The notes beneath the pieces were generated by a model. That model had not been told where the DNA came from, did no database searches, and saw only the letters and a list, made by a program, of their open reading frames with translations. From positions 247,437-311,436 of the forward strand of contig DIWF01000027.1 in NCBI GenBank assembly GCA_002422545.1: DNA of 64,000 nucleotides, in the 5' to 3' direction. A program made the translations under genes and the position numbers. Positions 15,373 through 24,352 of this stretch are shown piece by piece. Position 1 is the stretch's first letter. Every line of letters begins with the position of its first letter. Origin of the DNA: Firmicutes bacterium UBA6113. Its GTDB lineage: Bacteria; Bacillota; Clostridia; Tissierellales; Sedimentibacteraceae.

Positions 15373-16546
15373 AGTATCTGTATTGAACCAATATATCAAA
15401 AAATATCTCATGAGCAACTCAATTTTAAACAACCTCAGGGTAGAGGGAGAAATATCAAACATAAGAATGAGCAAGACAGGCTACACTTACTTTTCTTTGT
15501 GTGATGAAACTTCCTGTATTAATTGTGTTGCTTTTTTTACTGATGAAATTTCAAAAAACGGAGACAAAATAATTGCCGAAGGAGAGCTTTCGGTTTACGA
15601 GCCAAAGGGAACATACCAGCTTGTTGTGAGAAACATTGAGAGGGTTGGCCTAGGGAAGATTCTACTTGACCTTGAAATATTAAAGGAAAAGCTAAAATCA
15701 CAGGGGATGTTTGACCGGAGCAGGGATATACCGCTATATCCGGCAAAAATCGGAATTATAACATCAAAGTCTGGTGCTGCAATTAAAGACATTTTAAAAA
15801 CATTTGAAACAGTAAAATCAACTTTTGAGGTTGTTGTGTACAATGTCTTGGTGCAGGGAGAAAAATCAAAGGAAAATATAATAAGCGGAATAAAATACTT
15901 CAATGATACTAAAGCAGATGTGATTTTAATTGCCAGAGGCGGAGGAAGCTTTGAGGACTTGAACATTTTCAACGATATGAGAGTTTCCGAGGAAGTTTAC
16001 AAATCAGATGTTCCCGTTGTAACTGGAATAGGCCATGAAACAGACCGTACTCTCACTGACTATGTTGCTGATGTCTACTGTCACACACCTACAGCTGCAG
16101 CAGAAAGAATAATCACAGGCTACAAGGACATAGAAGACAGACTGAAAAGACTGATTGTTTCCTTGAAACAAGGAACATACAACATGCTTGCACTCAAGGC
16201 AGCAGATTTAAAATCTTCAAAATACATCATGAAAAGTTATCTTCCTGTTGAAAATTTATATAAATTGAAAATGGAGCTTGAAGCTTACAACAACATAATG
16301 AAAACCTCTGCAGGACAACGACTCAAAGACTTAAATTTTGAACTTAAGATCTTACAGGAAAAACTATCAGGACACAATTACATGAATAAGCTTAAAAACG
16401 GATTTGCTGTTGTTTCCGATGAGAAGGGAAATGTTGTAAAAAATATTAATCAGGTTGAAATTAATGGAGTACTTAACTTAAGGTTTAAGGACTTCAGAAT
16501 ACAAGCAGAAACACTAAATGTGCAGGAGGTGCAAAATGAAGGATAA
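15353..16546 (+). CDS. xseA: Exodeoxyribonuclease VII large subunit
   Basis: A 397-aa catalytic subunit of exonuclease VII, which degrades single-stranded DNA from both ends. The N-terminal OB-fold contains LRVEGEISNIRMSKTGYTYFS. The central domain shows IGIITSKSGAAIKDIL, ARGGGSFEDLNIFND and PVVTGIGHETDRTLTDYVAD, followed by HTPTAAAE. A coiled coil follows and ends with NGFAVV. The start lies inside the TsaD-like gene, indicating coupling. Confidence 0.96.
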   Translation: MKLKPIKVSVLNQYIKKYLMSNSILNNLRVEGEISNIRMSKTGYTYFSLCDETSCINCVAFFTDEISKNGDKIIAEGELSVYEPKGTYQLVVRNIERVGLGKILLDLEILKEKLKSQGMFDRSRDIPLYPAKIGIITSKSGAAIKDILKTFETVKSTFEVVVYNVLVQGEKSKENIISGIKYFNDTKADVILIARGGGSFEDLNIFNDMRVSEEVYKSDVPVVTGIGHETDRTLTDYVADVYCHTPTAAAERIITGYKDIEDRLKRLIVSLKQGTYNMLALKAADLKSSKYIMKSYLPVENLYKLKMELEAYNNIMKTSAGQRLKDLNFELKILQEKLSGHNYMNKLKNGFAVVSDEKGNVVKNINQVEINGVLNLRFKDFRIQAETLNVQEVQNEG

Positions 16547-16736
16547 ATATGATAGCTTTGAGGGCGCATTAGAAGACCTGAAACGAATAGTACAGAATTT
16601 TGAAAGCGGCGAAGACATCTCCATAGACGATCTTCTGACGAATTATGAGCAGGGAATGAGCGCTTATTCATATTGCAGCAGAAAATTGGAAGACACGCAA
16701 AAAAAAATTAAGATAATTGATGAATCTTTTGAATAA
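16536..16736 (+). CDS. xseB: Exodeoxyribonuclease VII small subunit
   Basis: A 66-aa helical partner of XseA. Motifs SFEGALEDLKRIVQNFESG and LTNYEQGMSAYSYCSRKLED are diagnostic. ATG 16536 follows GCAGGAGGTGC, overlapping xseA by 11 bp. The genes for farnesyl diphosphate synthase and DXS that often follow xseB in Clostridia are absent here. Confidence 0.95.
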   Translation: MKDKYDSFEGALEDLKRIVQNFESGEDISIDDLLTNYEQGMSAYSYCSRKLEDTQKKIKIIDESFE

Positions 16737-16794
16737 AAATAAAGCCAGTCATACAAAATGATGAATAAAATGTAAATATTATTAAAAATATTAA

Positions 16795-16823
16795 TTGATA
16801 TTTATTAATCACTATGCTATAAT
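16795..16823 (+). promoter_or_regulatory. Sigma-A promoter upstream of tlyA
   Basis: TTGATA (16795-16800), 17-bp spacer, TATAAT (16818-16823) with a TG two bases earlier. Drives tlyA-argR-recN. Confidence 0.7.
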
Positions 16824-16892
16824 TTTATTGAATTGTTCCTATATTTGTTTTTTTTTGCAGAATAATTATGTAAAGTGATGGAAGGGTATTTA

Positions 16893-17681
16893 ATGGAAGA
16901 ATATAGGCTTGATGTATATCTGCACAACAAAGGTTATGCAAGCAGCCGCGAAAGGGCTAAACAGCTCATTCAAGAAAGTTGTGTGTATGTCAATGACAAG
17001 TTGGCAGAAAAGCCTTCAATAAAGGTTACAGACGAAGATTTAATAAAAGTCAACAACATTTTCAGCTATGTAGGACGAGGAGCAGAAAAACTTAAAAAAG
17101 CAGCAGAATTTTTTAAAATCGATTTTGAAGGATTGACAGCAGTTGACATAGGCGCTTCCACCGGAGGTTTTACCGACTATCTGTTAAAACATGGAGCAAG
17201 AAAAGTATATGCAGTGGACGTTGGCCACGATCAGCTTCATGAATCTTTAAGAAATGACAAGAGAGTTATAAACATGGAAGATACCAACTTCAGATATGCT
17301 GACACTTCAATGTTTGCTGAACCAATCGATATTGTTACTGTTGACGTGTCATTTATATCTTTAAATTTAATTTTACCTAAAATTGTCGAAATAAGTCACG
17401 ATAATACAAAAATTGTTGTATTGATAAAACCTCAGTTTGAGGCTGGAAGAGAAAACATAGGAAAAAACGGAATTGTCAAGGATAAGAAAGTCCATTTGAT
17501 AGTTTTAAACAACATAGAAAATTACTTGAGCATCAATGATTTATATTTAGAAAATATTACCTGCTCTCCCATAAAAGGCGGAGATGGAAATATTGAATAC
17601 CTTGCTTTGATAAGCAAATTCAAAAGGGATAAAAAAGCAATCAATTTCAAAGACTTAATAAAAGAAGCTTTTGAAATATAA
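16893..17681 (+). CDS. tlyA: TlyA-family rRNA 2'-O-methyltransferase
   Basis: A 262-aa protein with an N-terminal S4 RNA-binding domain (RLDVYLHNKGYASSRERAKQ) and a SAM methyltransferase domain of the FtsJ type (VDIGASTGGFTDYLLKHGA, about 91-109). Further motifs are VDVSFISLNLILPKI and LIKPQFEAGRE. In characterised members it methylates ribose of rRNA cytidines. ATG 16893 follows GGAAGGG; earlier GTG and ATG codons at 16875-16880 would include that site. Upstream of argR-recN, the usual order. Confidence 0.92.
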   Translation: MEEYRLDVYLHNKGYASSRERAKQLIQESCVYVNDKLAEKPSIKVTDEDLIKVNNIFSYVGRGAEKLKKAAEFFKIDFEGLTAVDIGASTGGFTDYLLKHGARKVYAVDVGHDQLHESLRNDKRVINMEDTNFRYADTSMFAEPIDIVTVDVSFISLNLILPKIVEISHDNTKIVVLIKPQFEAGRENIGKNGIVKDKKVHLIVLNNIENYLSINDLYLENITCSPIKGGDGNIEYLALISKFKRDKKAINFKDLIKEAFEI

Positions 17682-17702
17682 AAAAAATTTATGAGGTGAC
17701 AA

Positions 17703-18155
17703 ATGAAAAAGTATACCAGACAATCAAAAATTCTTGAGCTTATTTCAAAGAGAGAAGTTGAAACTCAGGAAGAACTTGCCGAAGGTTTGAAGGCCATGGG
17801 CATTGACGTAACACAAGCTACTATTTCCAGAGACATTAAGGAATTAAGACTTGTAAAGGTTATGTCAAAAAACGGAAAATACAAATATGCAACAATCGGA
17901 CAGAGCCAGGAAGGCATCACTGACAGACTGTACAAAATTTTTGAAAACTCCGTTGTTTCAATTGACAATGCCATGAACATAGTTGTTATCAAGACTATAC
18001 CCGGAGCTGCACAAATTTGCGCATCTGCCATTGATTACATGGGCGTTGACGAAATCGTAGGCACATTGGCAGGAGATGACACAGTATTTGTGGCAATTAG
18101 ATCCCTGGAAAGTGTTGAATATGTGCTGCAGGAATTTAAAAAGAATATAAGATAA
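17703..18155 (+). CDS. argR: Arginine repressor ArgR
   Basis: A 150-aa regulator with an N-terminal winged helix (QEELAEGLKAMGIDVTQAT then ISRDIKELRLVK) and a C-terminal arginine-binding, hexamerising domain (GAAQICASAIDYMGVDEIVG and TLAGDDTVFV). Controls arginine synthesis and breakdown. Ribosome site ATGAGGTGAC. Sits between tlyA and recN as in most Firmicutes. Confidence 0.96.
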   Translation: MKKYTRQSKILELISKREVETQEELAEGLKAMGIDVTQATISRDIKELRLVKVMSKNGKYKYATIGQSQEGITDRLYKIFENSVVSIDNAMNIVVIKTIPGAAQICASAIDYMGVDEIVGTLAGDDTVFVAIRSLESVEYVLQEFKKNIR

Positions 18156-18165
18156 TGGTGATAAT

Positions 18166-19827
18166 ATGCTGATAAGTTTAAACATCAGCAATTTTGCTGT
18201 GTTTGAAAATGAAACTATTAACTTTGAAAACGGATTTAATGTTTTCACCGGAGAAACAGGTTCTGGTAAATCAGTTTTAATCGATGCGCTGTCTCTTATT
18301 TTGGGAGAAAGATCCTCTAAAGACTTAATAAGAAAAGGCAAAAAAAGTGCACTGATTGAAGCAATTTTTGACATATCCGGCAATAAAGATCTGGAAGATT
18401 TTTTAGATGGCAATAACATTGAGATAAGCCAGGAAGATTACCTGATTATTTCAAGAGAATTGCTTGAAAACGGCAAAAGCATAAATAAGATCGACAGAAG
18501 AACGGTACCTCTGAATATGTTAAAAGAAGTTGGGAAGTACCTTATTGACATCTACGGACAGTTCGGACATGAAAGTTTATTTAAAAAAGAAAATCACATA
18601 ATTCTTCTTGACAGTCTTGTTCAAAAAGAATTACACCCAATGTTTGAGGTTTACTCAAGTCTCTATACGGAGCACAGCAAAAAATGCAGTGAAATTGAAA
18701 CAATAAAAGATAAGCTGGTAAACAAGGACCTTAAAATAGAGCAGCTCAATTACGAAATTAATGAAATTGAAGATGCTGATTTGAAGGCAGAAGAAGAGGA
18801 CGAGCTTCTGAAGGAAATAAAAAAACTTTCTAATGTACAGGAAATAAAAGGTTCTCTTTATGAGGCAAATAAAATTTTAAGTGTCAGTGCCGGCATGAAT
18901 AACGTTTACACAATACTTAACAAAATAAAAAGCTATGACCAGTCACTTGAAAATTTTCTTTCAAGGCTTGAAATACTCCTTGAAGAACAACAGTTTTTTG
19001 CTCATGACTTACGAGATTATTCAGAAAAGCTTGATCTTGATGAAAGCAAGCTTAATTTCATTGAAAACAGAATGTCTCTAATAAGCAGATTCAAGAGGAA
19101 GTACGGTTATACTATCGATAAAATAATTGAATACAAAAATTCTTCCCAGGAAGAATTAAACATACTGACAGAAGCAGAAACAAAATTAAGCATGTTGGAA
19201 AAAGAAAAAGACATACTGTATAAAGACTTAAAAAAATGCGCAGAAGAAATTTCAAAAATAAGAAAAAATGTAGCTTCAATGCTTGAAAAACAAATACTCA
19301 AGGAACTCGACGACCTGAACATGAAAAACATTAAGTTCAAAGTTGATATACAAAGAAGAAATTCTTTTGCAGCTGACGGCATAGATCAGGTGGAGTTTTT
19401 AATATCCACAAATGTTGGAAGCGATTTGAATTCTGTTCAGAAAGTTGTTTCGGGAGGAGAAGCATCACGTATAATGCTTGCATTCAAAAAAATAACAAGC
19501 GATATTGAAAGTGATCAGACCATGGTTTTTGATGAAATAGATTCAGGCATCAGCGGAAAGACTTCTCAGATGTCAGGAATAAAAATGAATTACATTTCTG
19601 CCAATCATCAGGTTATTTGTGTTACACATTCGCCGCAAATTGCATCAATTTCAAAAAATCATTTTTTCATTGAAAAGAAAGTTGTTGACGAAAATACTTA
19701 CAGCACGGTAAGAAAACTTGACAAAGAAAATAGAATTTATGAAATTGCAAGACTTTTAAGCGGCATGAAAATCACAGACAAATCTCTTAACAACGCCAAA
19801 GAGCTCATAGAATTCAACAACAATTGA
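18166..19827 (+). CDS. recN: DNA repair protein RecN
   Basis: A 553-aa SMC-like ATPase in double-strand break repair. The N-terminal head has Walker A FTGETGSGKSVLIDALSL. A long coiled-coil region spans about 150-370. The C-terminal head has the ABC signature VVSGGEASRIMLAFK and Walker B MVFDEIDSGISGKT. Starts 10 bp after argR. Confidence 0.97.
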   Translation: MLISLNISNFAVFENETINFENGFNVFTGETGSGKSVLIDALSLILGERSSKDLIRKGKKSALIEAIFDISGNKDLEDFLDGNNIEISQEDYLIISRELLENGKSINKIDRRTVPLNMLKEVGKYLIDIYGQFGHESLFKKENHIILLDSLVQKELHPMFEVYSSLYTEHSKKCSEIETIKDKLVNKDLKIEQLNYEINEIEDADLKAEEEDELLKEIKKLSNVQEIKGSLYEANKILSVSAGMNNVYTILNKIKSYDQSLENFLSRLEILLEEQQFFAHDLRDYSEKLDLDESKLNFIENRMSLISRFKRKYGYTIDKIIEYKNSSQEELNILTEAETKLSMLEKEKDILYKDLKKCAEEISKIRKNVASMLEKQILKELDDLNMKNIKFKVDIQRRNSFAADGIDQVEFLISTNVGSDLNSVQKVVSGGEASRIMLAFKKITSDIESDQTMVFDEIDSGISGKTSQMSGIKMNYISANHQVICVTHSPQIASISKNHFFIEKKVVDENTYSTVRKLDKENRIYEIARLLSGMKITDKSLNNAKELIEFNNN

Positions 19828-19970
19828 TATGCCGAAAATTTCACCAAATTTTTCTCCTGCTAGCTAAACCTTTAACCATGTCTTTTCAAAAAAATTTGTT
19901 AAACTTCAAACTATAGAATAAATTAATAGCCACATGGAGAAATTAAGGATAAAACTTTAAGGAGAGCAAG

Positions 19971-21053
19971 ATGAAAAATTTCGCTAGAAGAGTTTTATTC
20001 TTTATTTTTTTTATTGCTTCGCTTCTGACAGCTGTTTATTTTGGATTTGATCTTAAGACAAATCCATATGTTTTGACAAAACTCGAAACGGTATCAGAAA
20101 CAGAAGGGAAGTATGTAATTCCAGGCGGGCAGACAATTGGTGTTGAATTAAAAACGGAGGGAGTATTGGTTGTAGGCCTTGCTGATATAGTAAATACTGA
20201 AAATTTATCCACATCCCCTGCAAAACTGGCAGGAGTGCAACTGGGCGATAAGATTCTGGAAATAGATTCCCTTCGAATTGGAAACACTGACGACATACTA
20301 AATTACACAGCAACCGAAGGAGTAAAAAATTACGACTTCAAAATTGAAAGAGCAGGTAAATTGTTGAATGTCACCGTTACTCCTGTTCAAATTTACAACA
20401 GCGATGAAATAAAGTTTGGTTTTTGGGCAAGAGACGACATTGCAGGAATAGGTACAGTAACATTTGTGGATCCAGACACAGGTAAGTTCAGTGCCATAGG
20501 ACATGGGATATCCGATTCCGACACAGGTACTCTCATTGATATTGAAACGGGCACCATTTCCAAGGCAAACATAACAAGCATCAAACTTGGAAAAAAAGGA
20601 GAGCCCGGTGAAATAATCGGTTATATTTTAAAAAACGAATCCAGCCTTGGCACTGTAGAAAACAACACAGATTTTGGAATATACGGCAAAATTAATGAAA
20701 AAAGCATGGGATATTTCAGCAAAGATTTAATTGAAGTAGGCAAAAAGGAAGAAATAAAGCTTGGGCCTGCAAAAATTTATTCGTGCGTTAACAATGAAAT
20801 ACAGGTTTATGACATAGAAATTACAAAAATCTTTTACCAGAACAAACCAGATGAAAAGAGTTTTGTCATTAAAATTGTGGATCAGGATTTGCTGGAACTT
20901 ACAAACGGAATAATACAGGGTATGAGTGGATGCCCCATCATTCAAAACAACAAAATTGTTGGAGCTGTAACACATGTGTTCATGAACGACCCTACAAAAG
21001 GATACGGAATATATATAGAATGGATTTTTGATGAAATTTACAATACTCAATAA
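19971..21053 (+). CDS. spoIVB: SpoIVB serine peptidase
   Basis: A 360-aa sporulation signalling protease made in the forespore; it triggers pro-sigma-K processing in B. subtilis. It has an N-terminal membrane anchor (7-25), a PDZ domain (about 85-125, AGVQLGDKILEID) and an S55 peptidase domain. The catalytic His lies in SAIGHGISD and the Ser in IQGMSGCPIIQNNKIVGAVT; the residue after the Ser-Gly is Cys where I recall Ser in B. subtilis (GMSGSP), a position comparable to the variable site of GDSGGP. Ribosome site AAGGAGAGC. Confidence 0.95.
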   Translation: MKNFARRVLFFIFFIASLLTAVYFGFDLKTNPYVLTKLETVSETEGKYVIPGGQTIGVELKTEGVLVVGLADIVNTENLSTSPAKLAGVQLGDKILEIDSLRIGNTDDILNYTATEGVKNYDFKIERAGKLLNVTVTPVQIYNSDEIKFGFWARDDIAGIGTVTFVDPDTGKFSAIGHGISDSDTGTLIDIETGTISKANITSIKLGKKGEPGEIIGYILKNESSLGTVENNTDFGIYGKINEKSMGYFSKDLIEVGKKEEIKLGPAKIYSCVNNEIQVYDIEITKIFYQNKPDEKSFVIKIVDQDLLELTNGIIQGMSGCPIIQNNKIVGAVTHVFMNDPTKGYGIYIEWIFDEIYNTQ

Positions 21054-21247
21054 AAAATATTATTTTTGGTATATTTTTGTAAAAATGTAATATAATTAGA
21101 GTAAAGATACTGAAAAACAATGCTTTATAGGATTTTGGAAATTTTTATAAATTATTTAAAATTATTTTATAAAAAAAAAGGGTTTTTTAGTTTTCCTGCG
21201 TATATTGTGTTATGAGAAATATATTTTAAATCAGGGGGATTTACAAA

Positions 21248-22042
21248 ATGTTAAAAAAAGTTAGAGTTGTAATTGCCGATGACAACAAGGAATTCAGATT
21301 GATTTTAAAGGATTTCTTAATCAGTAAAAACGTATTTGATGTGGTTGAAATGGCAGATGACGGATTAAAAGCTCTTGAAGCAGTTGAGAAGTATGAGCCG
21401 GATATATTGATTCTGGATATTATCATGCCACATCTTGACGGATTGGGTGTATTGGAGAAACTTCACAAGAAAGAATTGAAAAAGTTTCCGAAGGTTATCA
21501 TTTTATCAGCAGTAGGTCATGACAAGGTTACTCAAAGAGCAATAAATATGGGCGTTGAGTATTACATTGTCAAACCATTTAATTTTGAGTCTTTTGCAGA
21601 CAGACTAATTCAGATTTCTGAACTGGAAACTTCAAAAGTTCAAAATAAAAGCAAAGAAATAGCATATAATGAGAAAGTGAACGAAGAGCTGAGTCTTGAA
21701 GTAAAAATCACTGAAATTCTGCATGAAGTTGGAGTTCCTGCTCACATAAAGGGCTACCAGTACTTAAGGACATCCATAATTGATGTTGTTAATAATGTTG
21801 AACTTTTAGGAGCAATTACAAAAGAATTGTATCCTATGATAGCTCAGAAGTACACCACTACTCCAAGCAGAGTTGAACGTGCTATTAGGCATGCAATTGA
21901 AGTGGCATGGACAAGAGGCAAGATTGAAACAATAAACAATATTTTCGGCTACACAATTCATAATAACAAGGGTAAACCCACAAATTCAGAATTCATTGCC
22001 ATGATAGCCGACAAGCTTCGACTTGAGCAGAAAGTTTCATAA
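21248..22042 (+). CDS. spo0A: Sporulation master regulator Spo0A
   Basis: A 264-aa response regulator. The receiver domain has the acidic pair D11/D12, phospho-acceptor D57 (ILDIIMPHLDG) and Lys in YYIVKPF. The C-terminal DNA-binding domain ends with SRVERAIRHAIEVAWTRG and GKPTNSEFIAMIADKLRLE, the most conserved Spo0A region. The 194-bp upstream region is very AT-rich; AGGATTT near 21130 is a possible sigma-H -35, but no clear -10 is visible. Ribosome site CAGGGGGA. Confidence 0.97.
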   Translation: MLKKVRVVIADDNKEFRLILKDFLISKNVFDVVEMADDGLKALEAVEKYEPDILILDIIMPHLDGLGVLEKLHKKELKKFPKVIILSAVGHDKVTQRAINMGVEYYIVKPFNFESFADRLIQISELETSKVQNKSKEIAYNEKVNEELSLEVKITEILHEVGVPAHIKGYQYLRTSIIDVVNNVELLGAITKELYPMIAQKYTTTPSRVERAIRHAIEVAWTRGKIETINNIFGYTIHNNKGKPTNSEFIAMIADKLRLEQKVS

Positions 22043-22081
22043 TTAGCAGCAACTTATTGGAATTATAATAATTTCTCTTTG

Positions 22082-22103
22082 CTCCTTGTCTCTTGGCAAG
22101 GAG
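22082..22103 (+). terminator. Possible terminator hairpin after spo0A
   Basis: CTCCTTG (22082-22088) pairs with CAAGGAG (22097-22103) across an 8-nt loop. No real T-run follows, so termination strength is doubtful. Confidence 0.35.
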
Positions 22104-22130
22104 TGTATTGTGCGTATTTCATAATTGGGC

Positions 22131-22159
22131 TTGACAAAAACCTTTATAATTATTACAAT
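22131..22159 (+). promoter_or_regulatory. Sigma-A promoter upstream of nudF
   Basis: Consensus TTGACA (22131-22136), 17-bp spacer, TACAAT (22154-22159). Confidence 0.75.
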
Positions 22160-22233
22160 TAAGCGAACAATCTAAAAATTTTGCAAAAAAATTGGAAAAT
22201 TAGATAAATTGCAAGAATTTGCAGGAGGCAATT

Positions 22234-22761
22234 TTGAATACTGAAATTACAGTAAAAAGCGAAAAGATTTTTGAAGGCAGAATAATTAATTTAAGAGTTG
22301 ATACTGTCGAGCTGGAAAATCAGAAATATGCAAAAAGAGAAATCGTTGAACATAAAAGCGCGTCAGCTATCATTGCAATAAACGACAAAAATGAAATGCT
22401 TTTGGTAAGACAATACAGAAAAGCAATCGAAGATTTCATTTATGAAGTTCCGGCAGGAATAATGAATATTGCCGAAGAACCTCATGAATGTGCATTGAGA
22501 GAGCTTAAAGAAGAAACAGGATATGAAGCTGAAAAAATTAATTTAATTTTTGAATTTTATACATCACCGGGTTTCACCAATGAAAAAATTTATCTGTTCA
22601 AGGCTGAAAATTTAACTTTCACATCAACAAAATTTGATGAGGATGAGTTTATTGAAACAATTGCTGTTAGCAAAGAAGAAGCTAAGAAAATGGTGGAAAC
22701 AGGTAGAATAACTGACAGTAAAACATTGGCGGCAATGCTTTACTGGATTAATGACAATTAA
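22234..22761 (+). CDS. nudF: ADP-ribose pyrophosphatase (Nudix)
   Basis: A 175-aa Nudix hydrolase. The Nudix box runs from GIMNIAEEPHECALREL into KEETGY with the metal-binding RELKEE. The preceding EVPAG and following SPGFTNEKIYLF are typical of ADP-ribose pyrophosphatases. TTG at 22234 is the likely start because GCAGGAGG lies six bases upstream; a frame from the TTG at 22219 would include that site. First gene of a probable operon with the following membrane protein and the XerD-like gene. Confidence 0.9.
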   Translation: MNTEITVKSEKIFEGRIINLRVDTVELENQKYAKREIVEHKSASAIIAINDKNEMLLVRQYRKAIEDFIYEVPAGIMNIAEEPHECALRELKEETGYEAEKINLIFEFYTSPGFTNEKIYLFKAENLTFTSTKFDEDEFIETIAVSKEEAKKMVETGRITDSKTLAAMLYWINDN

Positions 22762-22829
22762 CGAACATAAAAATGAGAATTAAACCTTCTGTACAAGCAT
22801 ATATTGTAAAAAGAACAGGAGGTTTTTTT

Positions 22830-23411
22830 ATGAACAATACACTGAAGAAACTGGTAAGATCGGAAAACAAAAGACTCTTATATTTAACATCAATTTTAAT
22901 CATATCCCTTATATTATCAGCACTTATCTACATATTAGCAGGATCAAAAGGCATAATAAGCGTAAATTACGAAAACATAAGCAAAATGATGTTTATGGAA
23001 ATTTTTATGATGACATTAAAAAGAAATTTAATATATTTCATAGCAATAATATTTCTCACCTGTATTGGTCAGGGCAAAATTATAAACTTATTGTTTGTTC
23101 TCATAAGCATTTATTACGGCTTGTCTGTCATCTACTTTATCCGAACTCTCAACATGGACGTGAAATATTTTGTTCTGAACTTCACTGATTATTTTGTGTT
23201 TTTTCCCATACTTTTTTATTTCACATTTGTTTCAAGCACCATATCCAAATATACAAAAAAGACAAAAAACATAGAGACTATTTCCCACAAATTTGATATA
23301 ATTGTAAACAGTTATATTAAACTTTCTTTAATATACATTTTATTTGTAGTTGCATACAGTTTCGGCTACAGTTACTACATATTGATATTAAGCAGATTGT
23401 TGGTGAGATAA
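22830..23411 (+). CDS. Polytopic membrane protein at the spoIIM position
   Basis: A 193-aa protein with about five hydrophobic segments (about 18-37, 64-81, 85-104, 116-135 and 163-187). It lies between nudF and xerD, where Bacillus and many Clostridia have spoIIM, and its size and topology would fit SpoIIM, a component of the engulfment complex. I see no convincing SpoIIM motif, so this is a positional suggestion only. ATG 22830 is preceded by CAGGAGG. Its stop overlaps the next ATG by one base (TAATG). Confidence 0.6.
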   Translation: MNNTLKKLVRSENKRLLYLTSILIISLILSALIYILAGSKGIISVNYENISKMMFMEIFMMTLKRNLIYFIAIIFLTCIGQGKIINLLFVLISIYYGLSVIYFIRTLNMDVKYFVLNFTDYFVFFPILFYFTFVSSTISKYTKKTKNIETISHKFDIIVNSYIKLSLIYILFVVAYSFGYSYYILILSRLLVR

Positions 23412-24286
23412 TGGAAAATAGCATTGAAAATTACAAACATTACCTGAATTCAAAACGGCTGAGCCCAAATACAGTGAGCTCATATATTTACGACATTAAC
23501 AGTTTCAATGATTACTTAAACGATAATTACAATCTTGAAATTACAAAAACCAGGAAAGCTCAGATATTGACATATCTGGTTAATCTGCAAAAGCAGGGCA
23601 AAAGTTCTTCGACCATATCCAGGACTATTTCTGCATTGAAAAACTTTTTTGAATTCCTAAAAAAGGAAAAGTCAATAGAGGACAACCCTGCCACCAGCAT
23701 TCACAGCCCAAAGCAGATTAAAAAAATACCGTCTGTGCTGTCTGAGGATGAAGTAAATCAGCTCATGAAAATAGCTGACACTACAACATTCAAAGGAAGC
23801 CGTGACAGCGCCATACTTGAACTGTTGTATTCATCTGGAATAAAGGTTACAGAACTCATAAACATAAAAATCAGCCATATAAATTTAAATGCAGGCATAA
23901 TTAACATAGAAGGATCCAAGGAAAGAATTGTTCCTTTGAGCCAATATGCGAAAAATGCAATAACAAACTATCTGAATAACTTCAGAAACATTCGCTGCAA
24001 GGAACATGTGAATGTTTTGTTTGTTAATATTACTGGAGAGCCAATTTCAAGACAGGGAATATGGAAAATACTTAAATTCTACGAAAAAAAAGCAAATCTT
24101 TCAAAGGAGCTTTCACCACAGATTTTAAGGAATTCTTTTGCAGTGCATCTTTTGTCTCACGGCGCGGATTTGGGAACTGTACAGGAACTTATGGGTCTGT
24201 CTAGTTTTGCCGCTGCACAGAATTATTTGGGAAGCGTAGAATTTAAATCATTAGAAGTGTTTAAAAAGACATTTCCGAGAGTATAA
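23411..24286 (+). CDS. XerD-like tyrosine recombinase with degenerate active site
   Basis: A 291-aa protein with the two-domain XerC/D architecture: a SAM-like N-terminal domain (1-90) and a C-terminal catalytic-fold domain. Of the usual Arg-Lys-His-Arg-His-Tyr set, Lys170 (SKERIVPL), Arg240 (ILRNSF) and Tyr272 (QNYLG) are kept, but the first Arg is Lys145 (SSGIKVTEL), the first His is Gln237 (SPQILR) and the second His is Leu263 (MGLSS). Cleavage activity is therefore doubtful. Position before deoB matches Bacillus xerD. Confidence 0.8.
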   Translation: MENSIENYKHYLNSKRLSPNTVSSYIYDINSFNDYLNDNYNLEITKTRKAQILTYLVNLQKQGKSSSTISRTISALKNFFEFLKKEKSIEDNPATSIHSPKQIKKIPSVLSEDEVNQLMKIADTTTFKGSRDSAILELLYSSGIKVTELINIKISHINLNAGIINIEGSKERIVPLSQYAKNAITNYLNNFRNIRCKEHVNVLFVNITGEPISRQGIWKILKFYEKKANLSKELSPQILRNSFAVHLLSHGADLGTVQELMGLSSFAAAQNYLGSVEFKSLEVFKKTFPRV

Positions 24287-24352
24287 TATAAGCAAATGAA
24301 ACTTTCTTAAATGAATAAGGACAGTTTTTATAGCAATGTGAAGGAGAAGAAT

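Noticed and set aside
21054..21247. Spo0A box or sigma-H promoter before spo0A
   Set aside because: Only a partial AGGATTT match near 21130; no convincing -10 and no TGTCGAA-type box.
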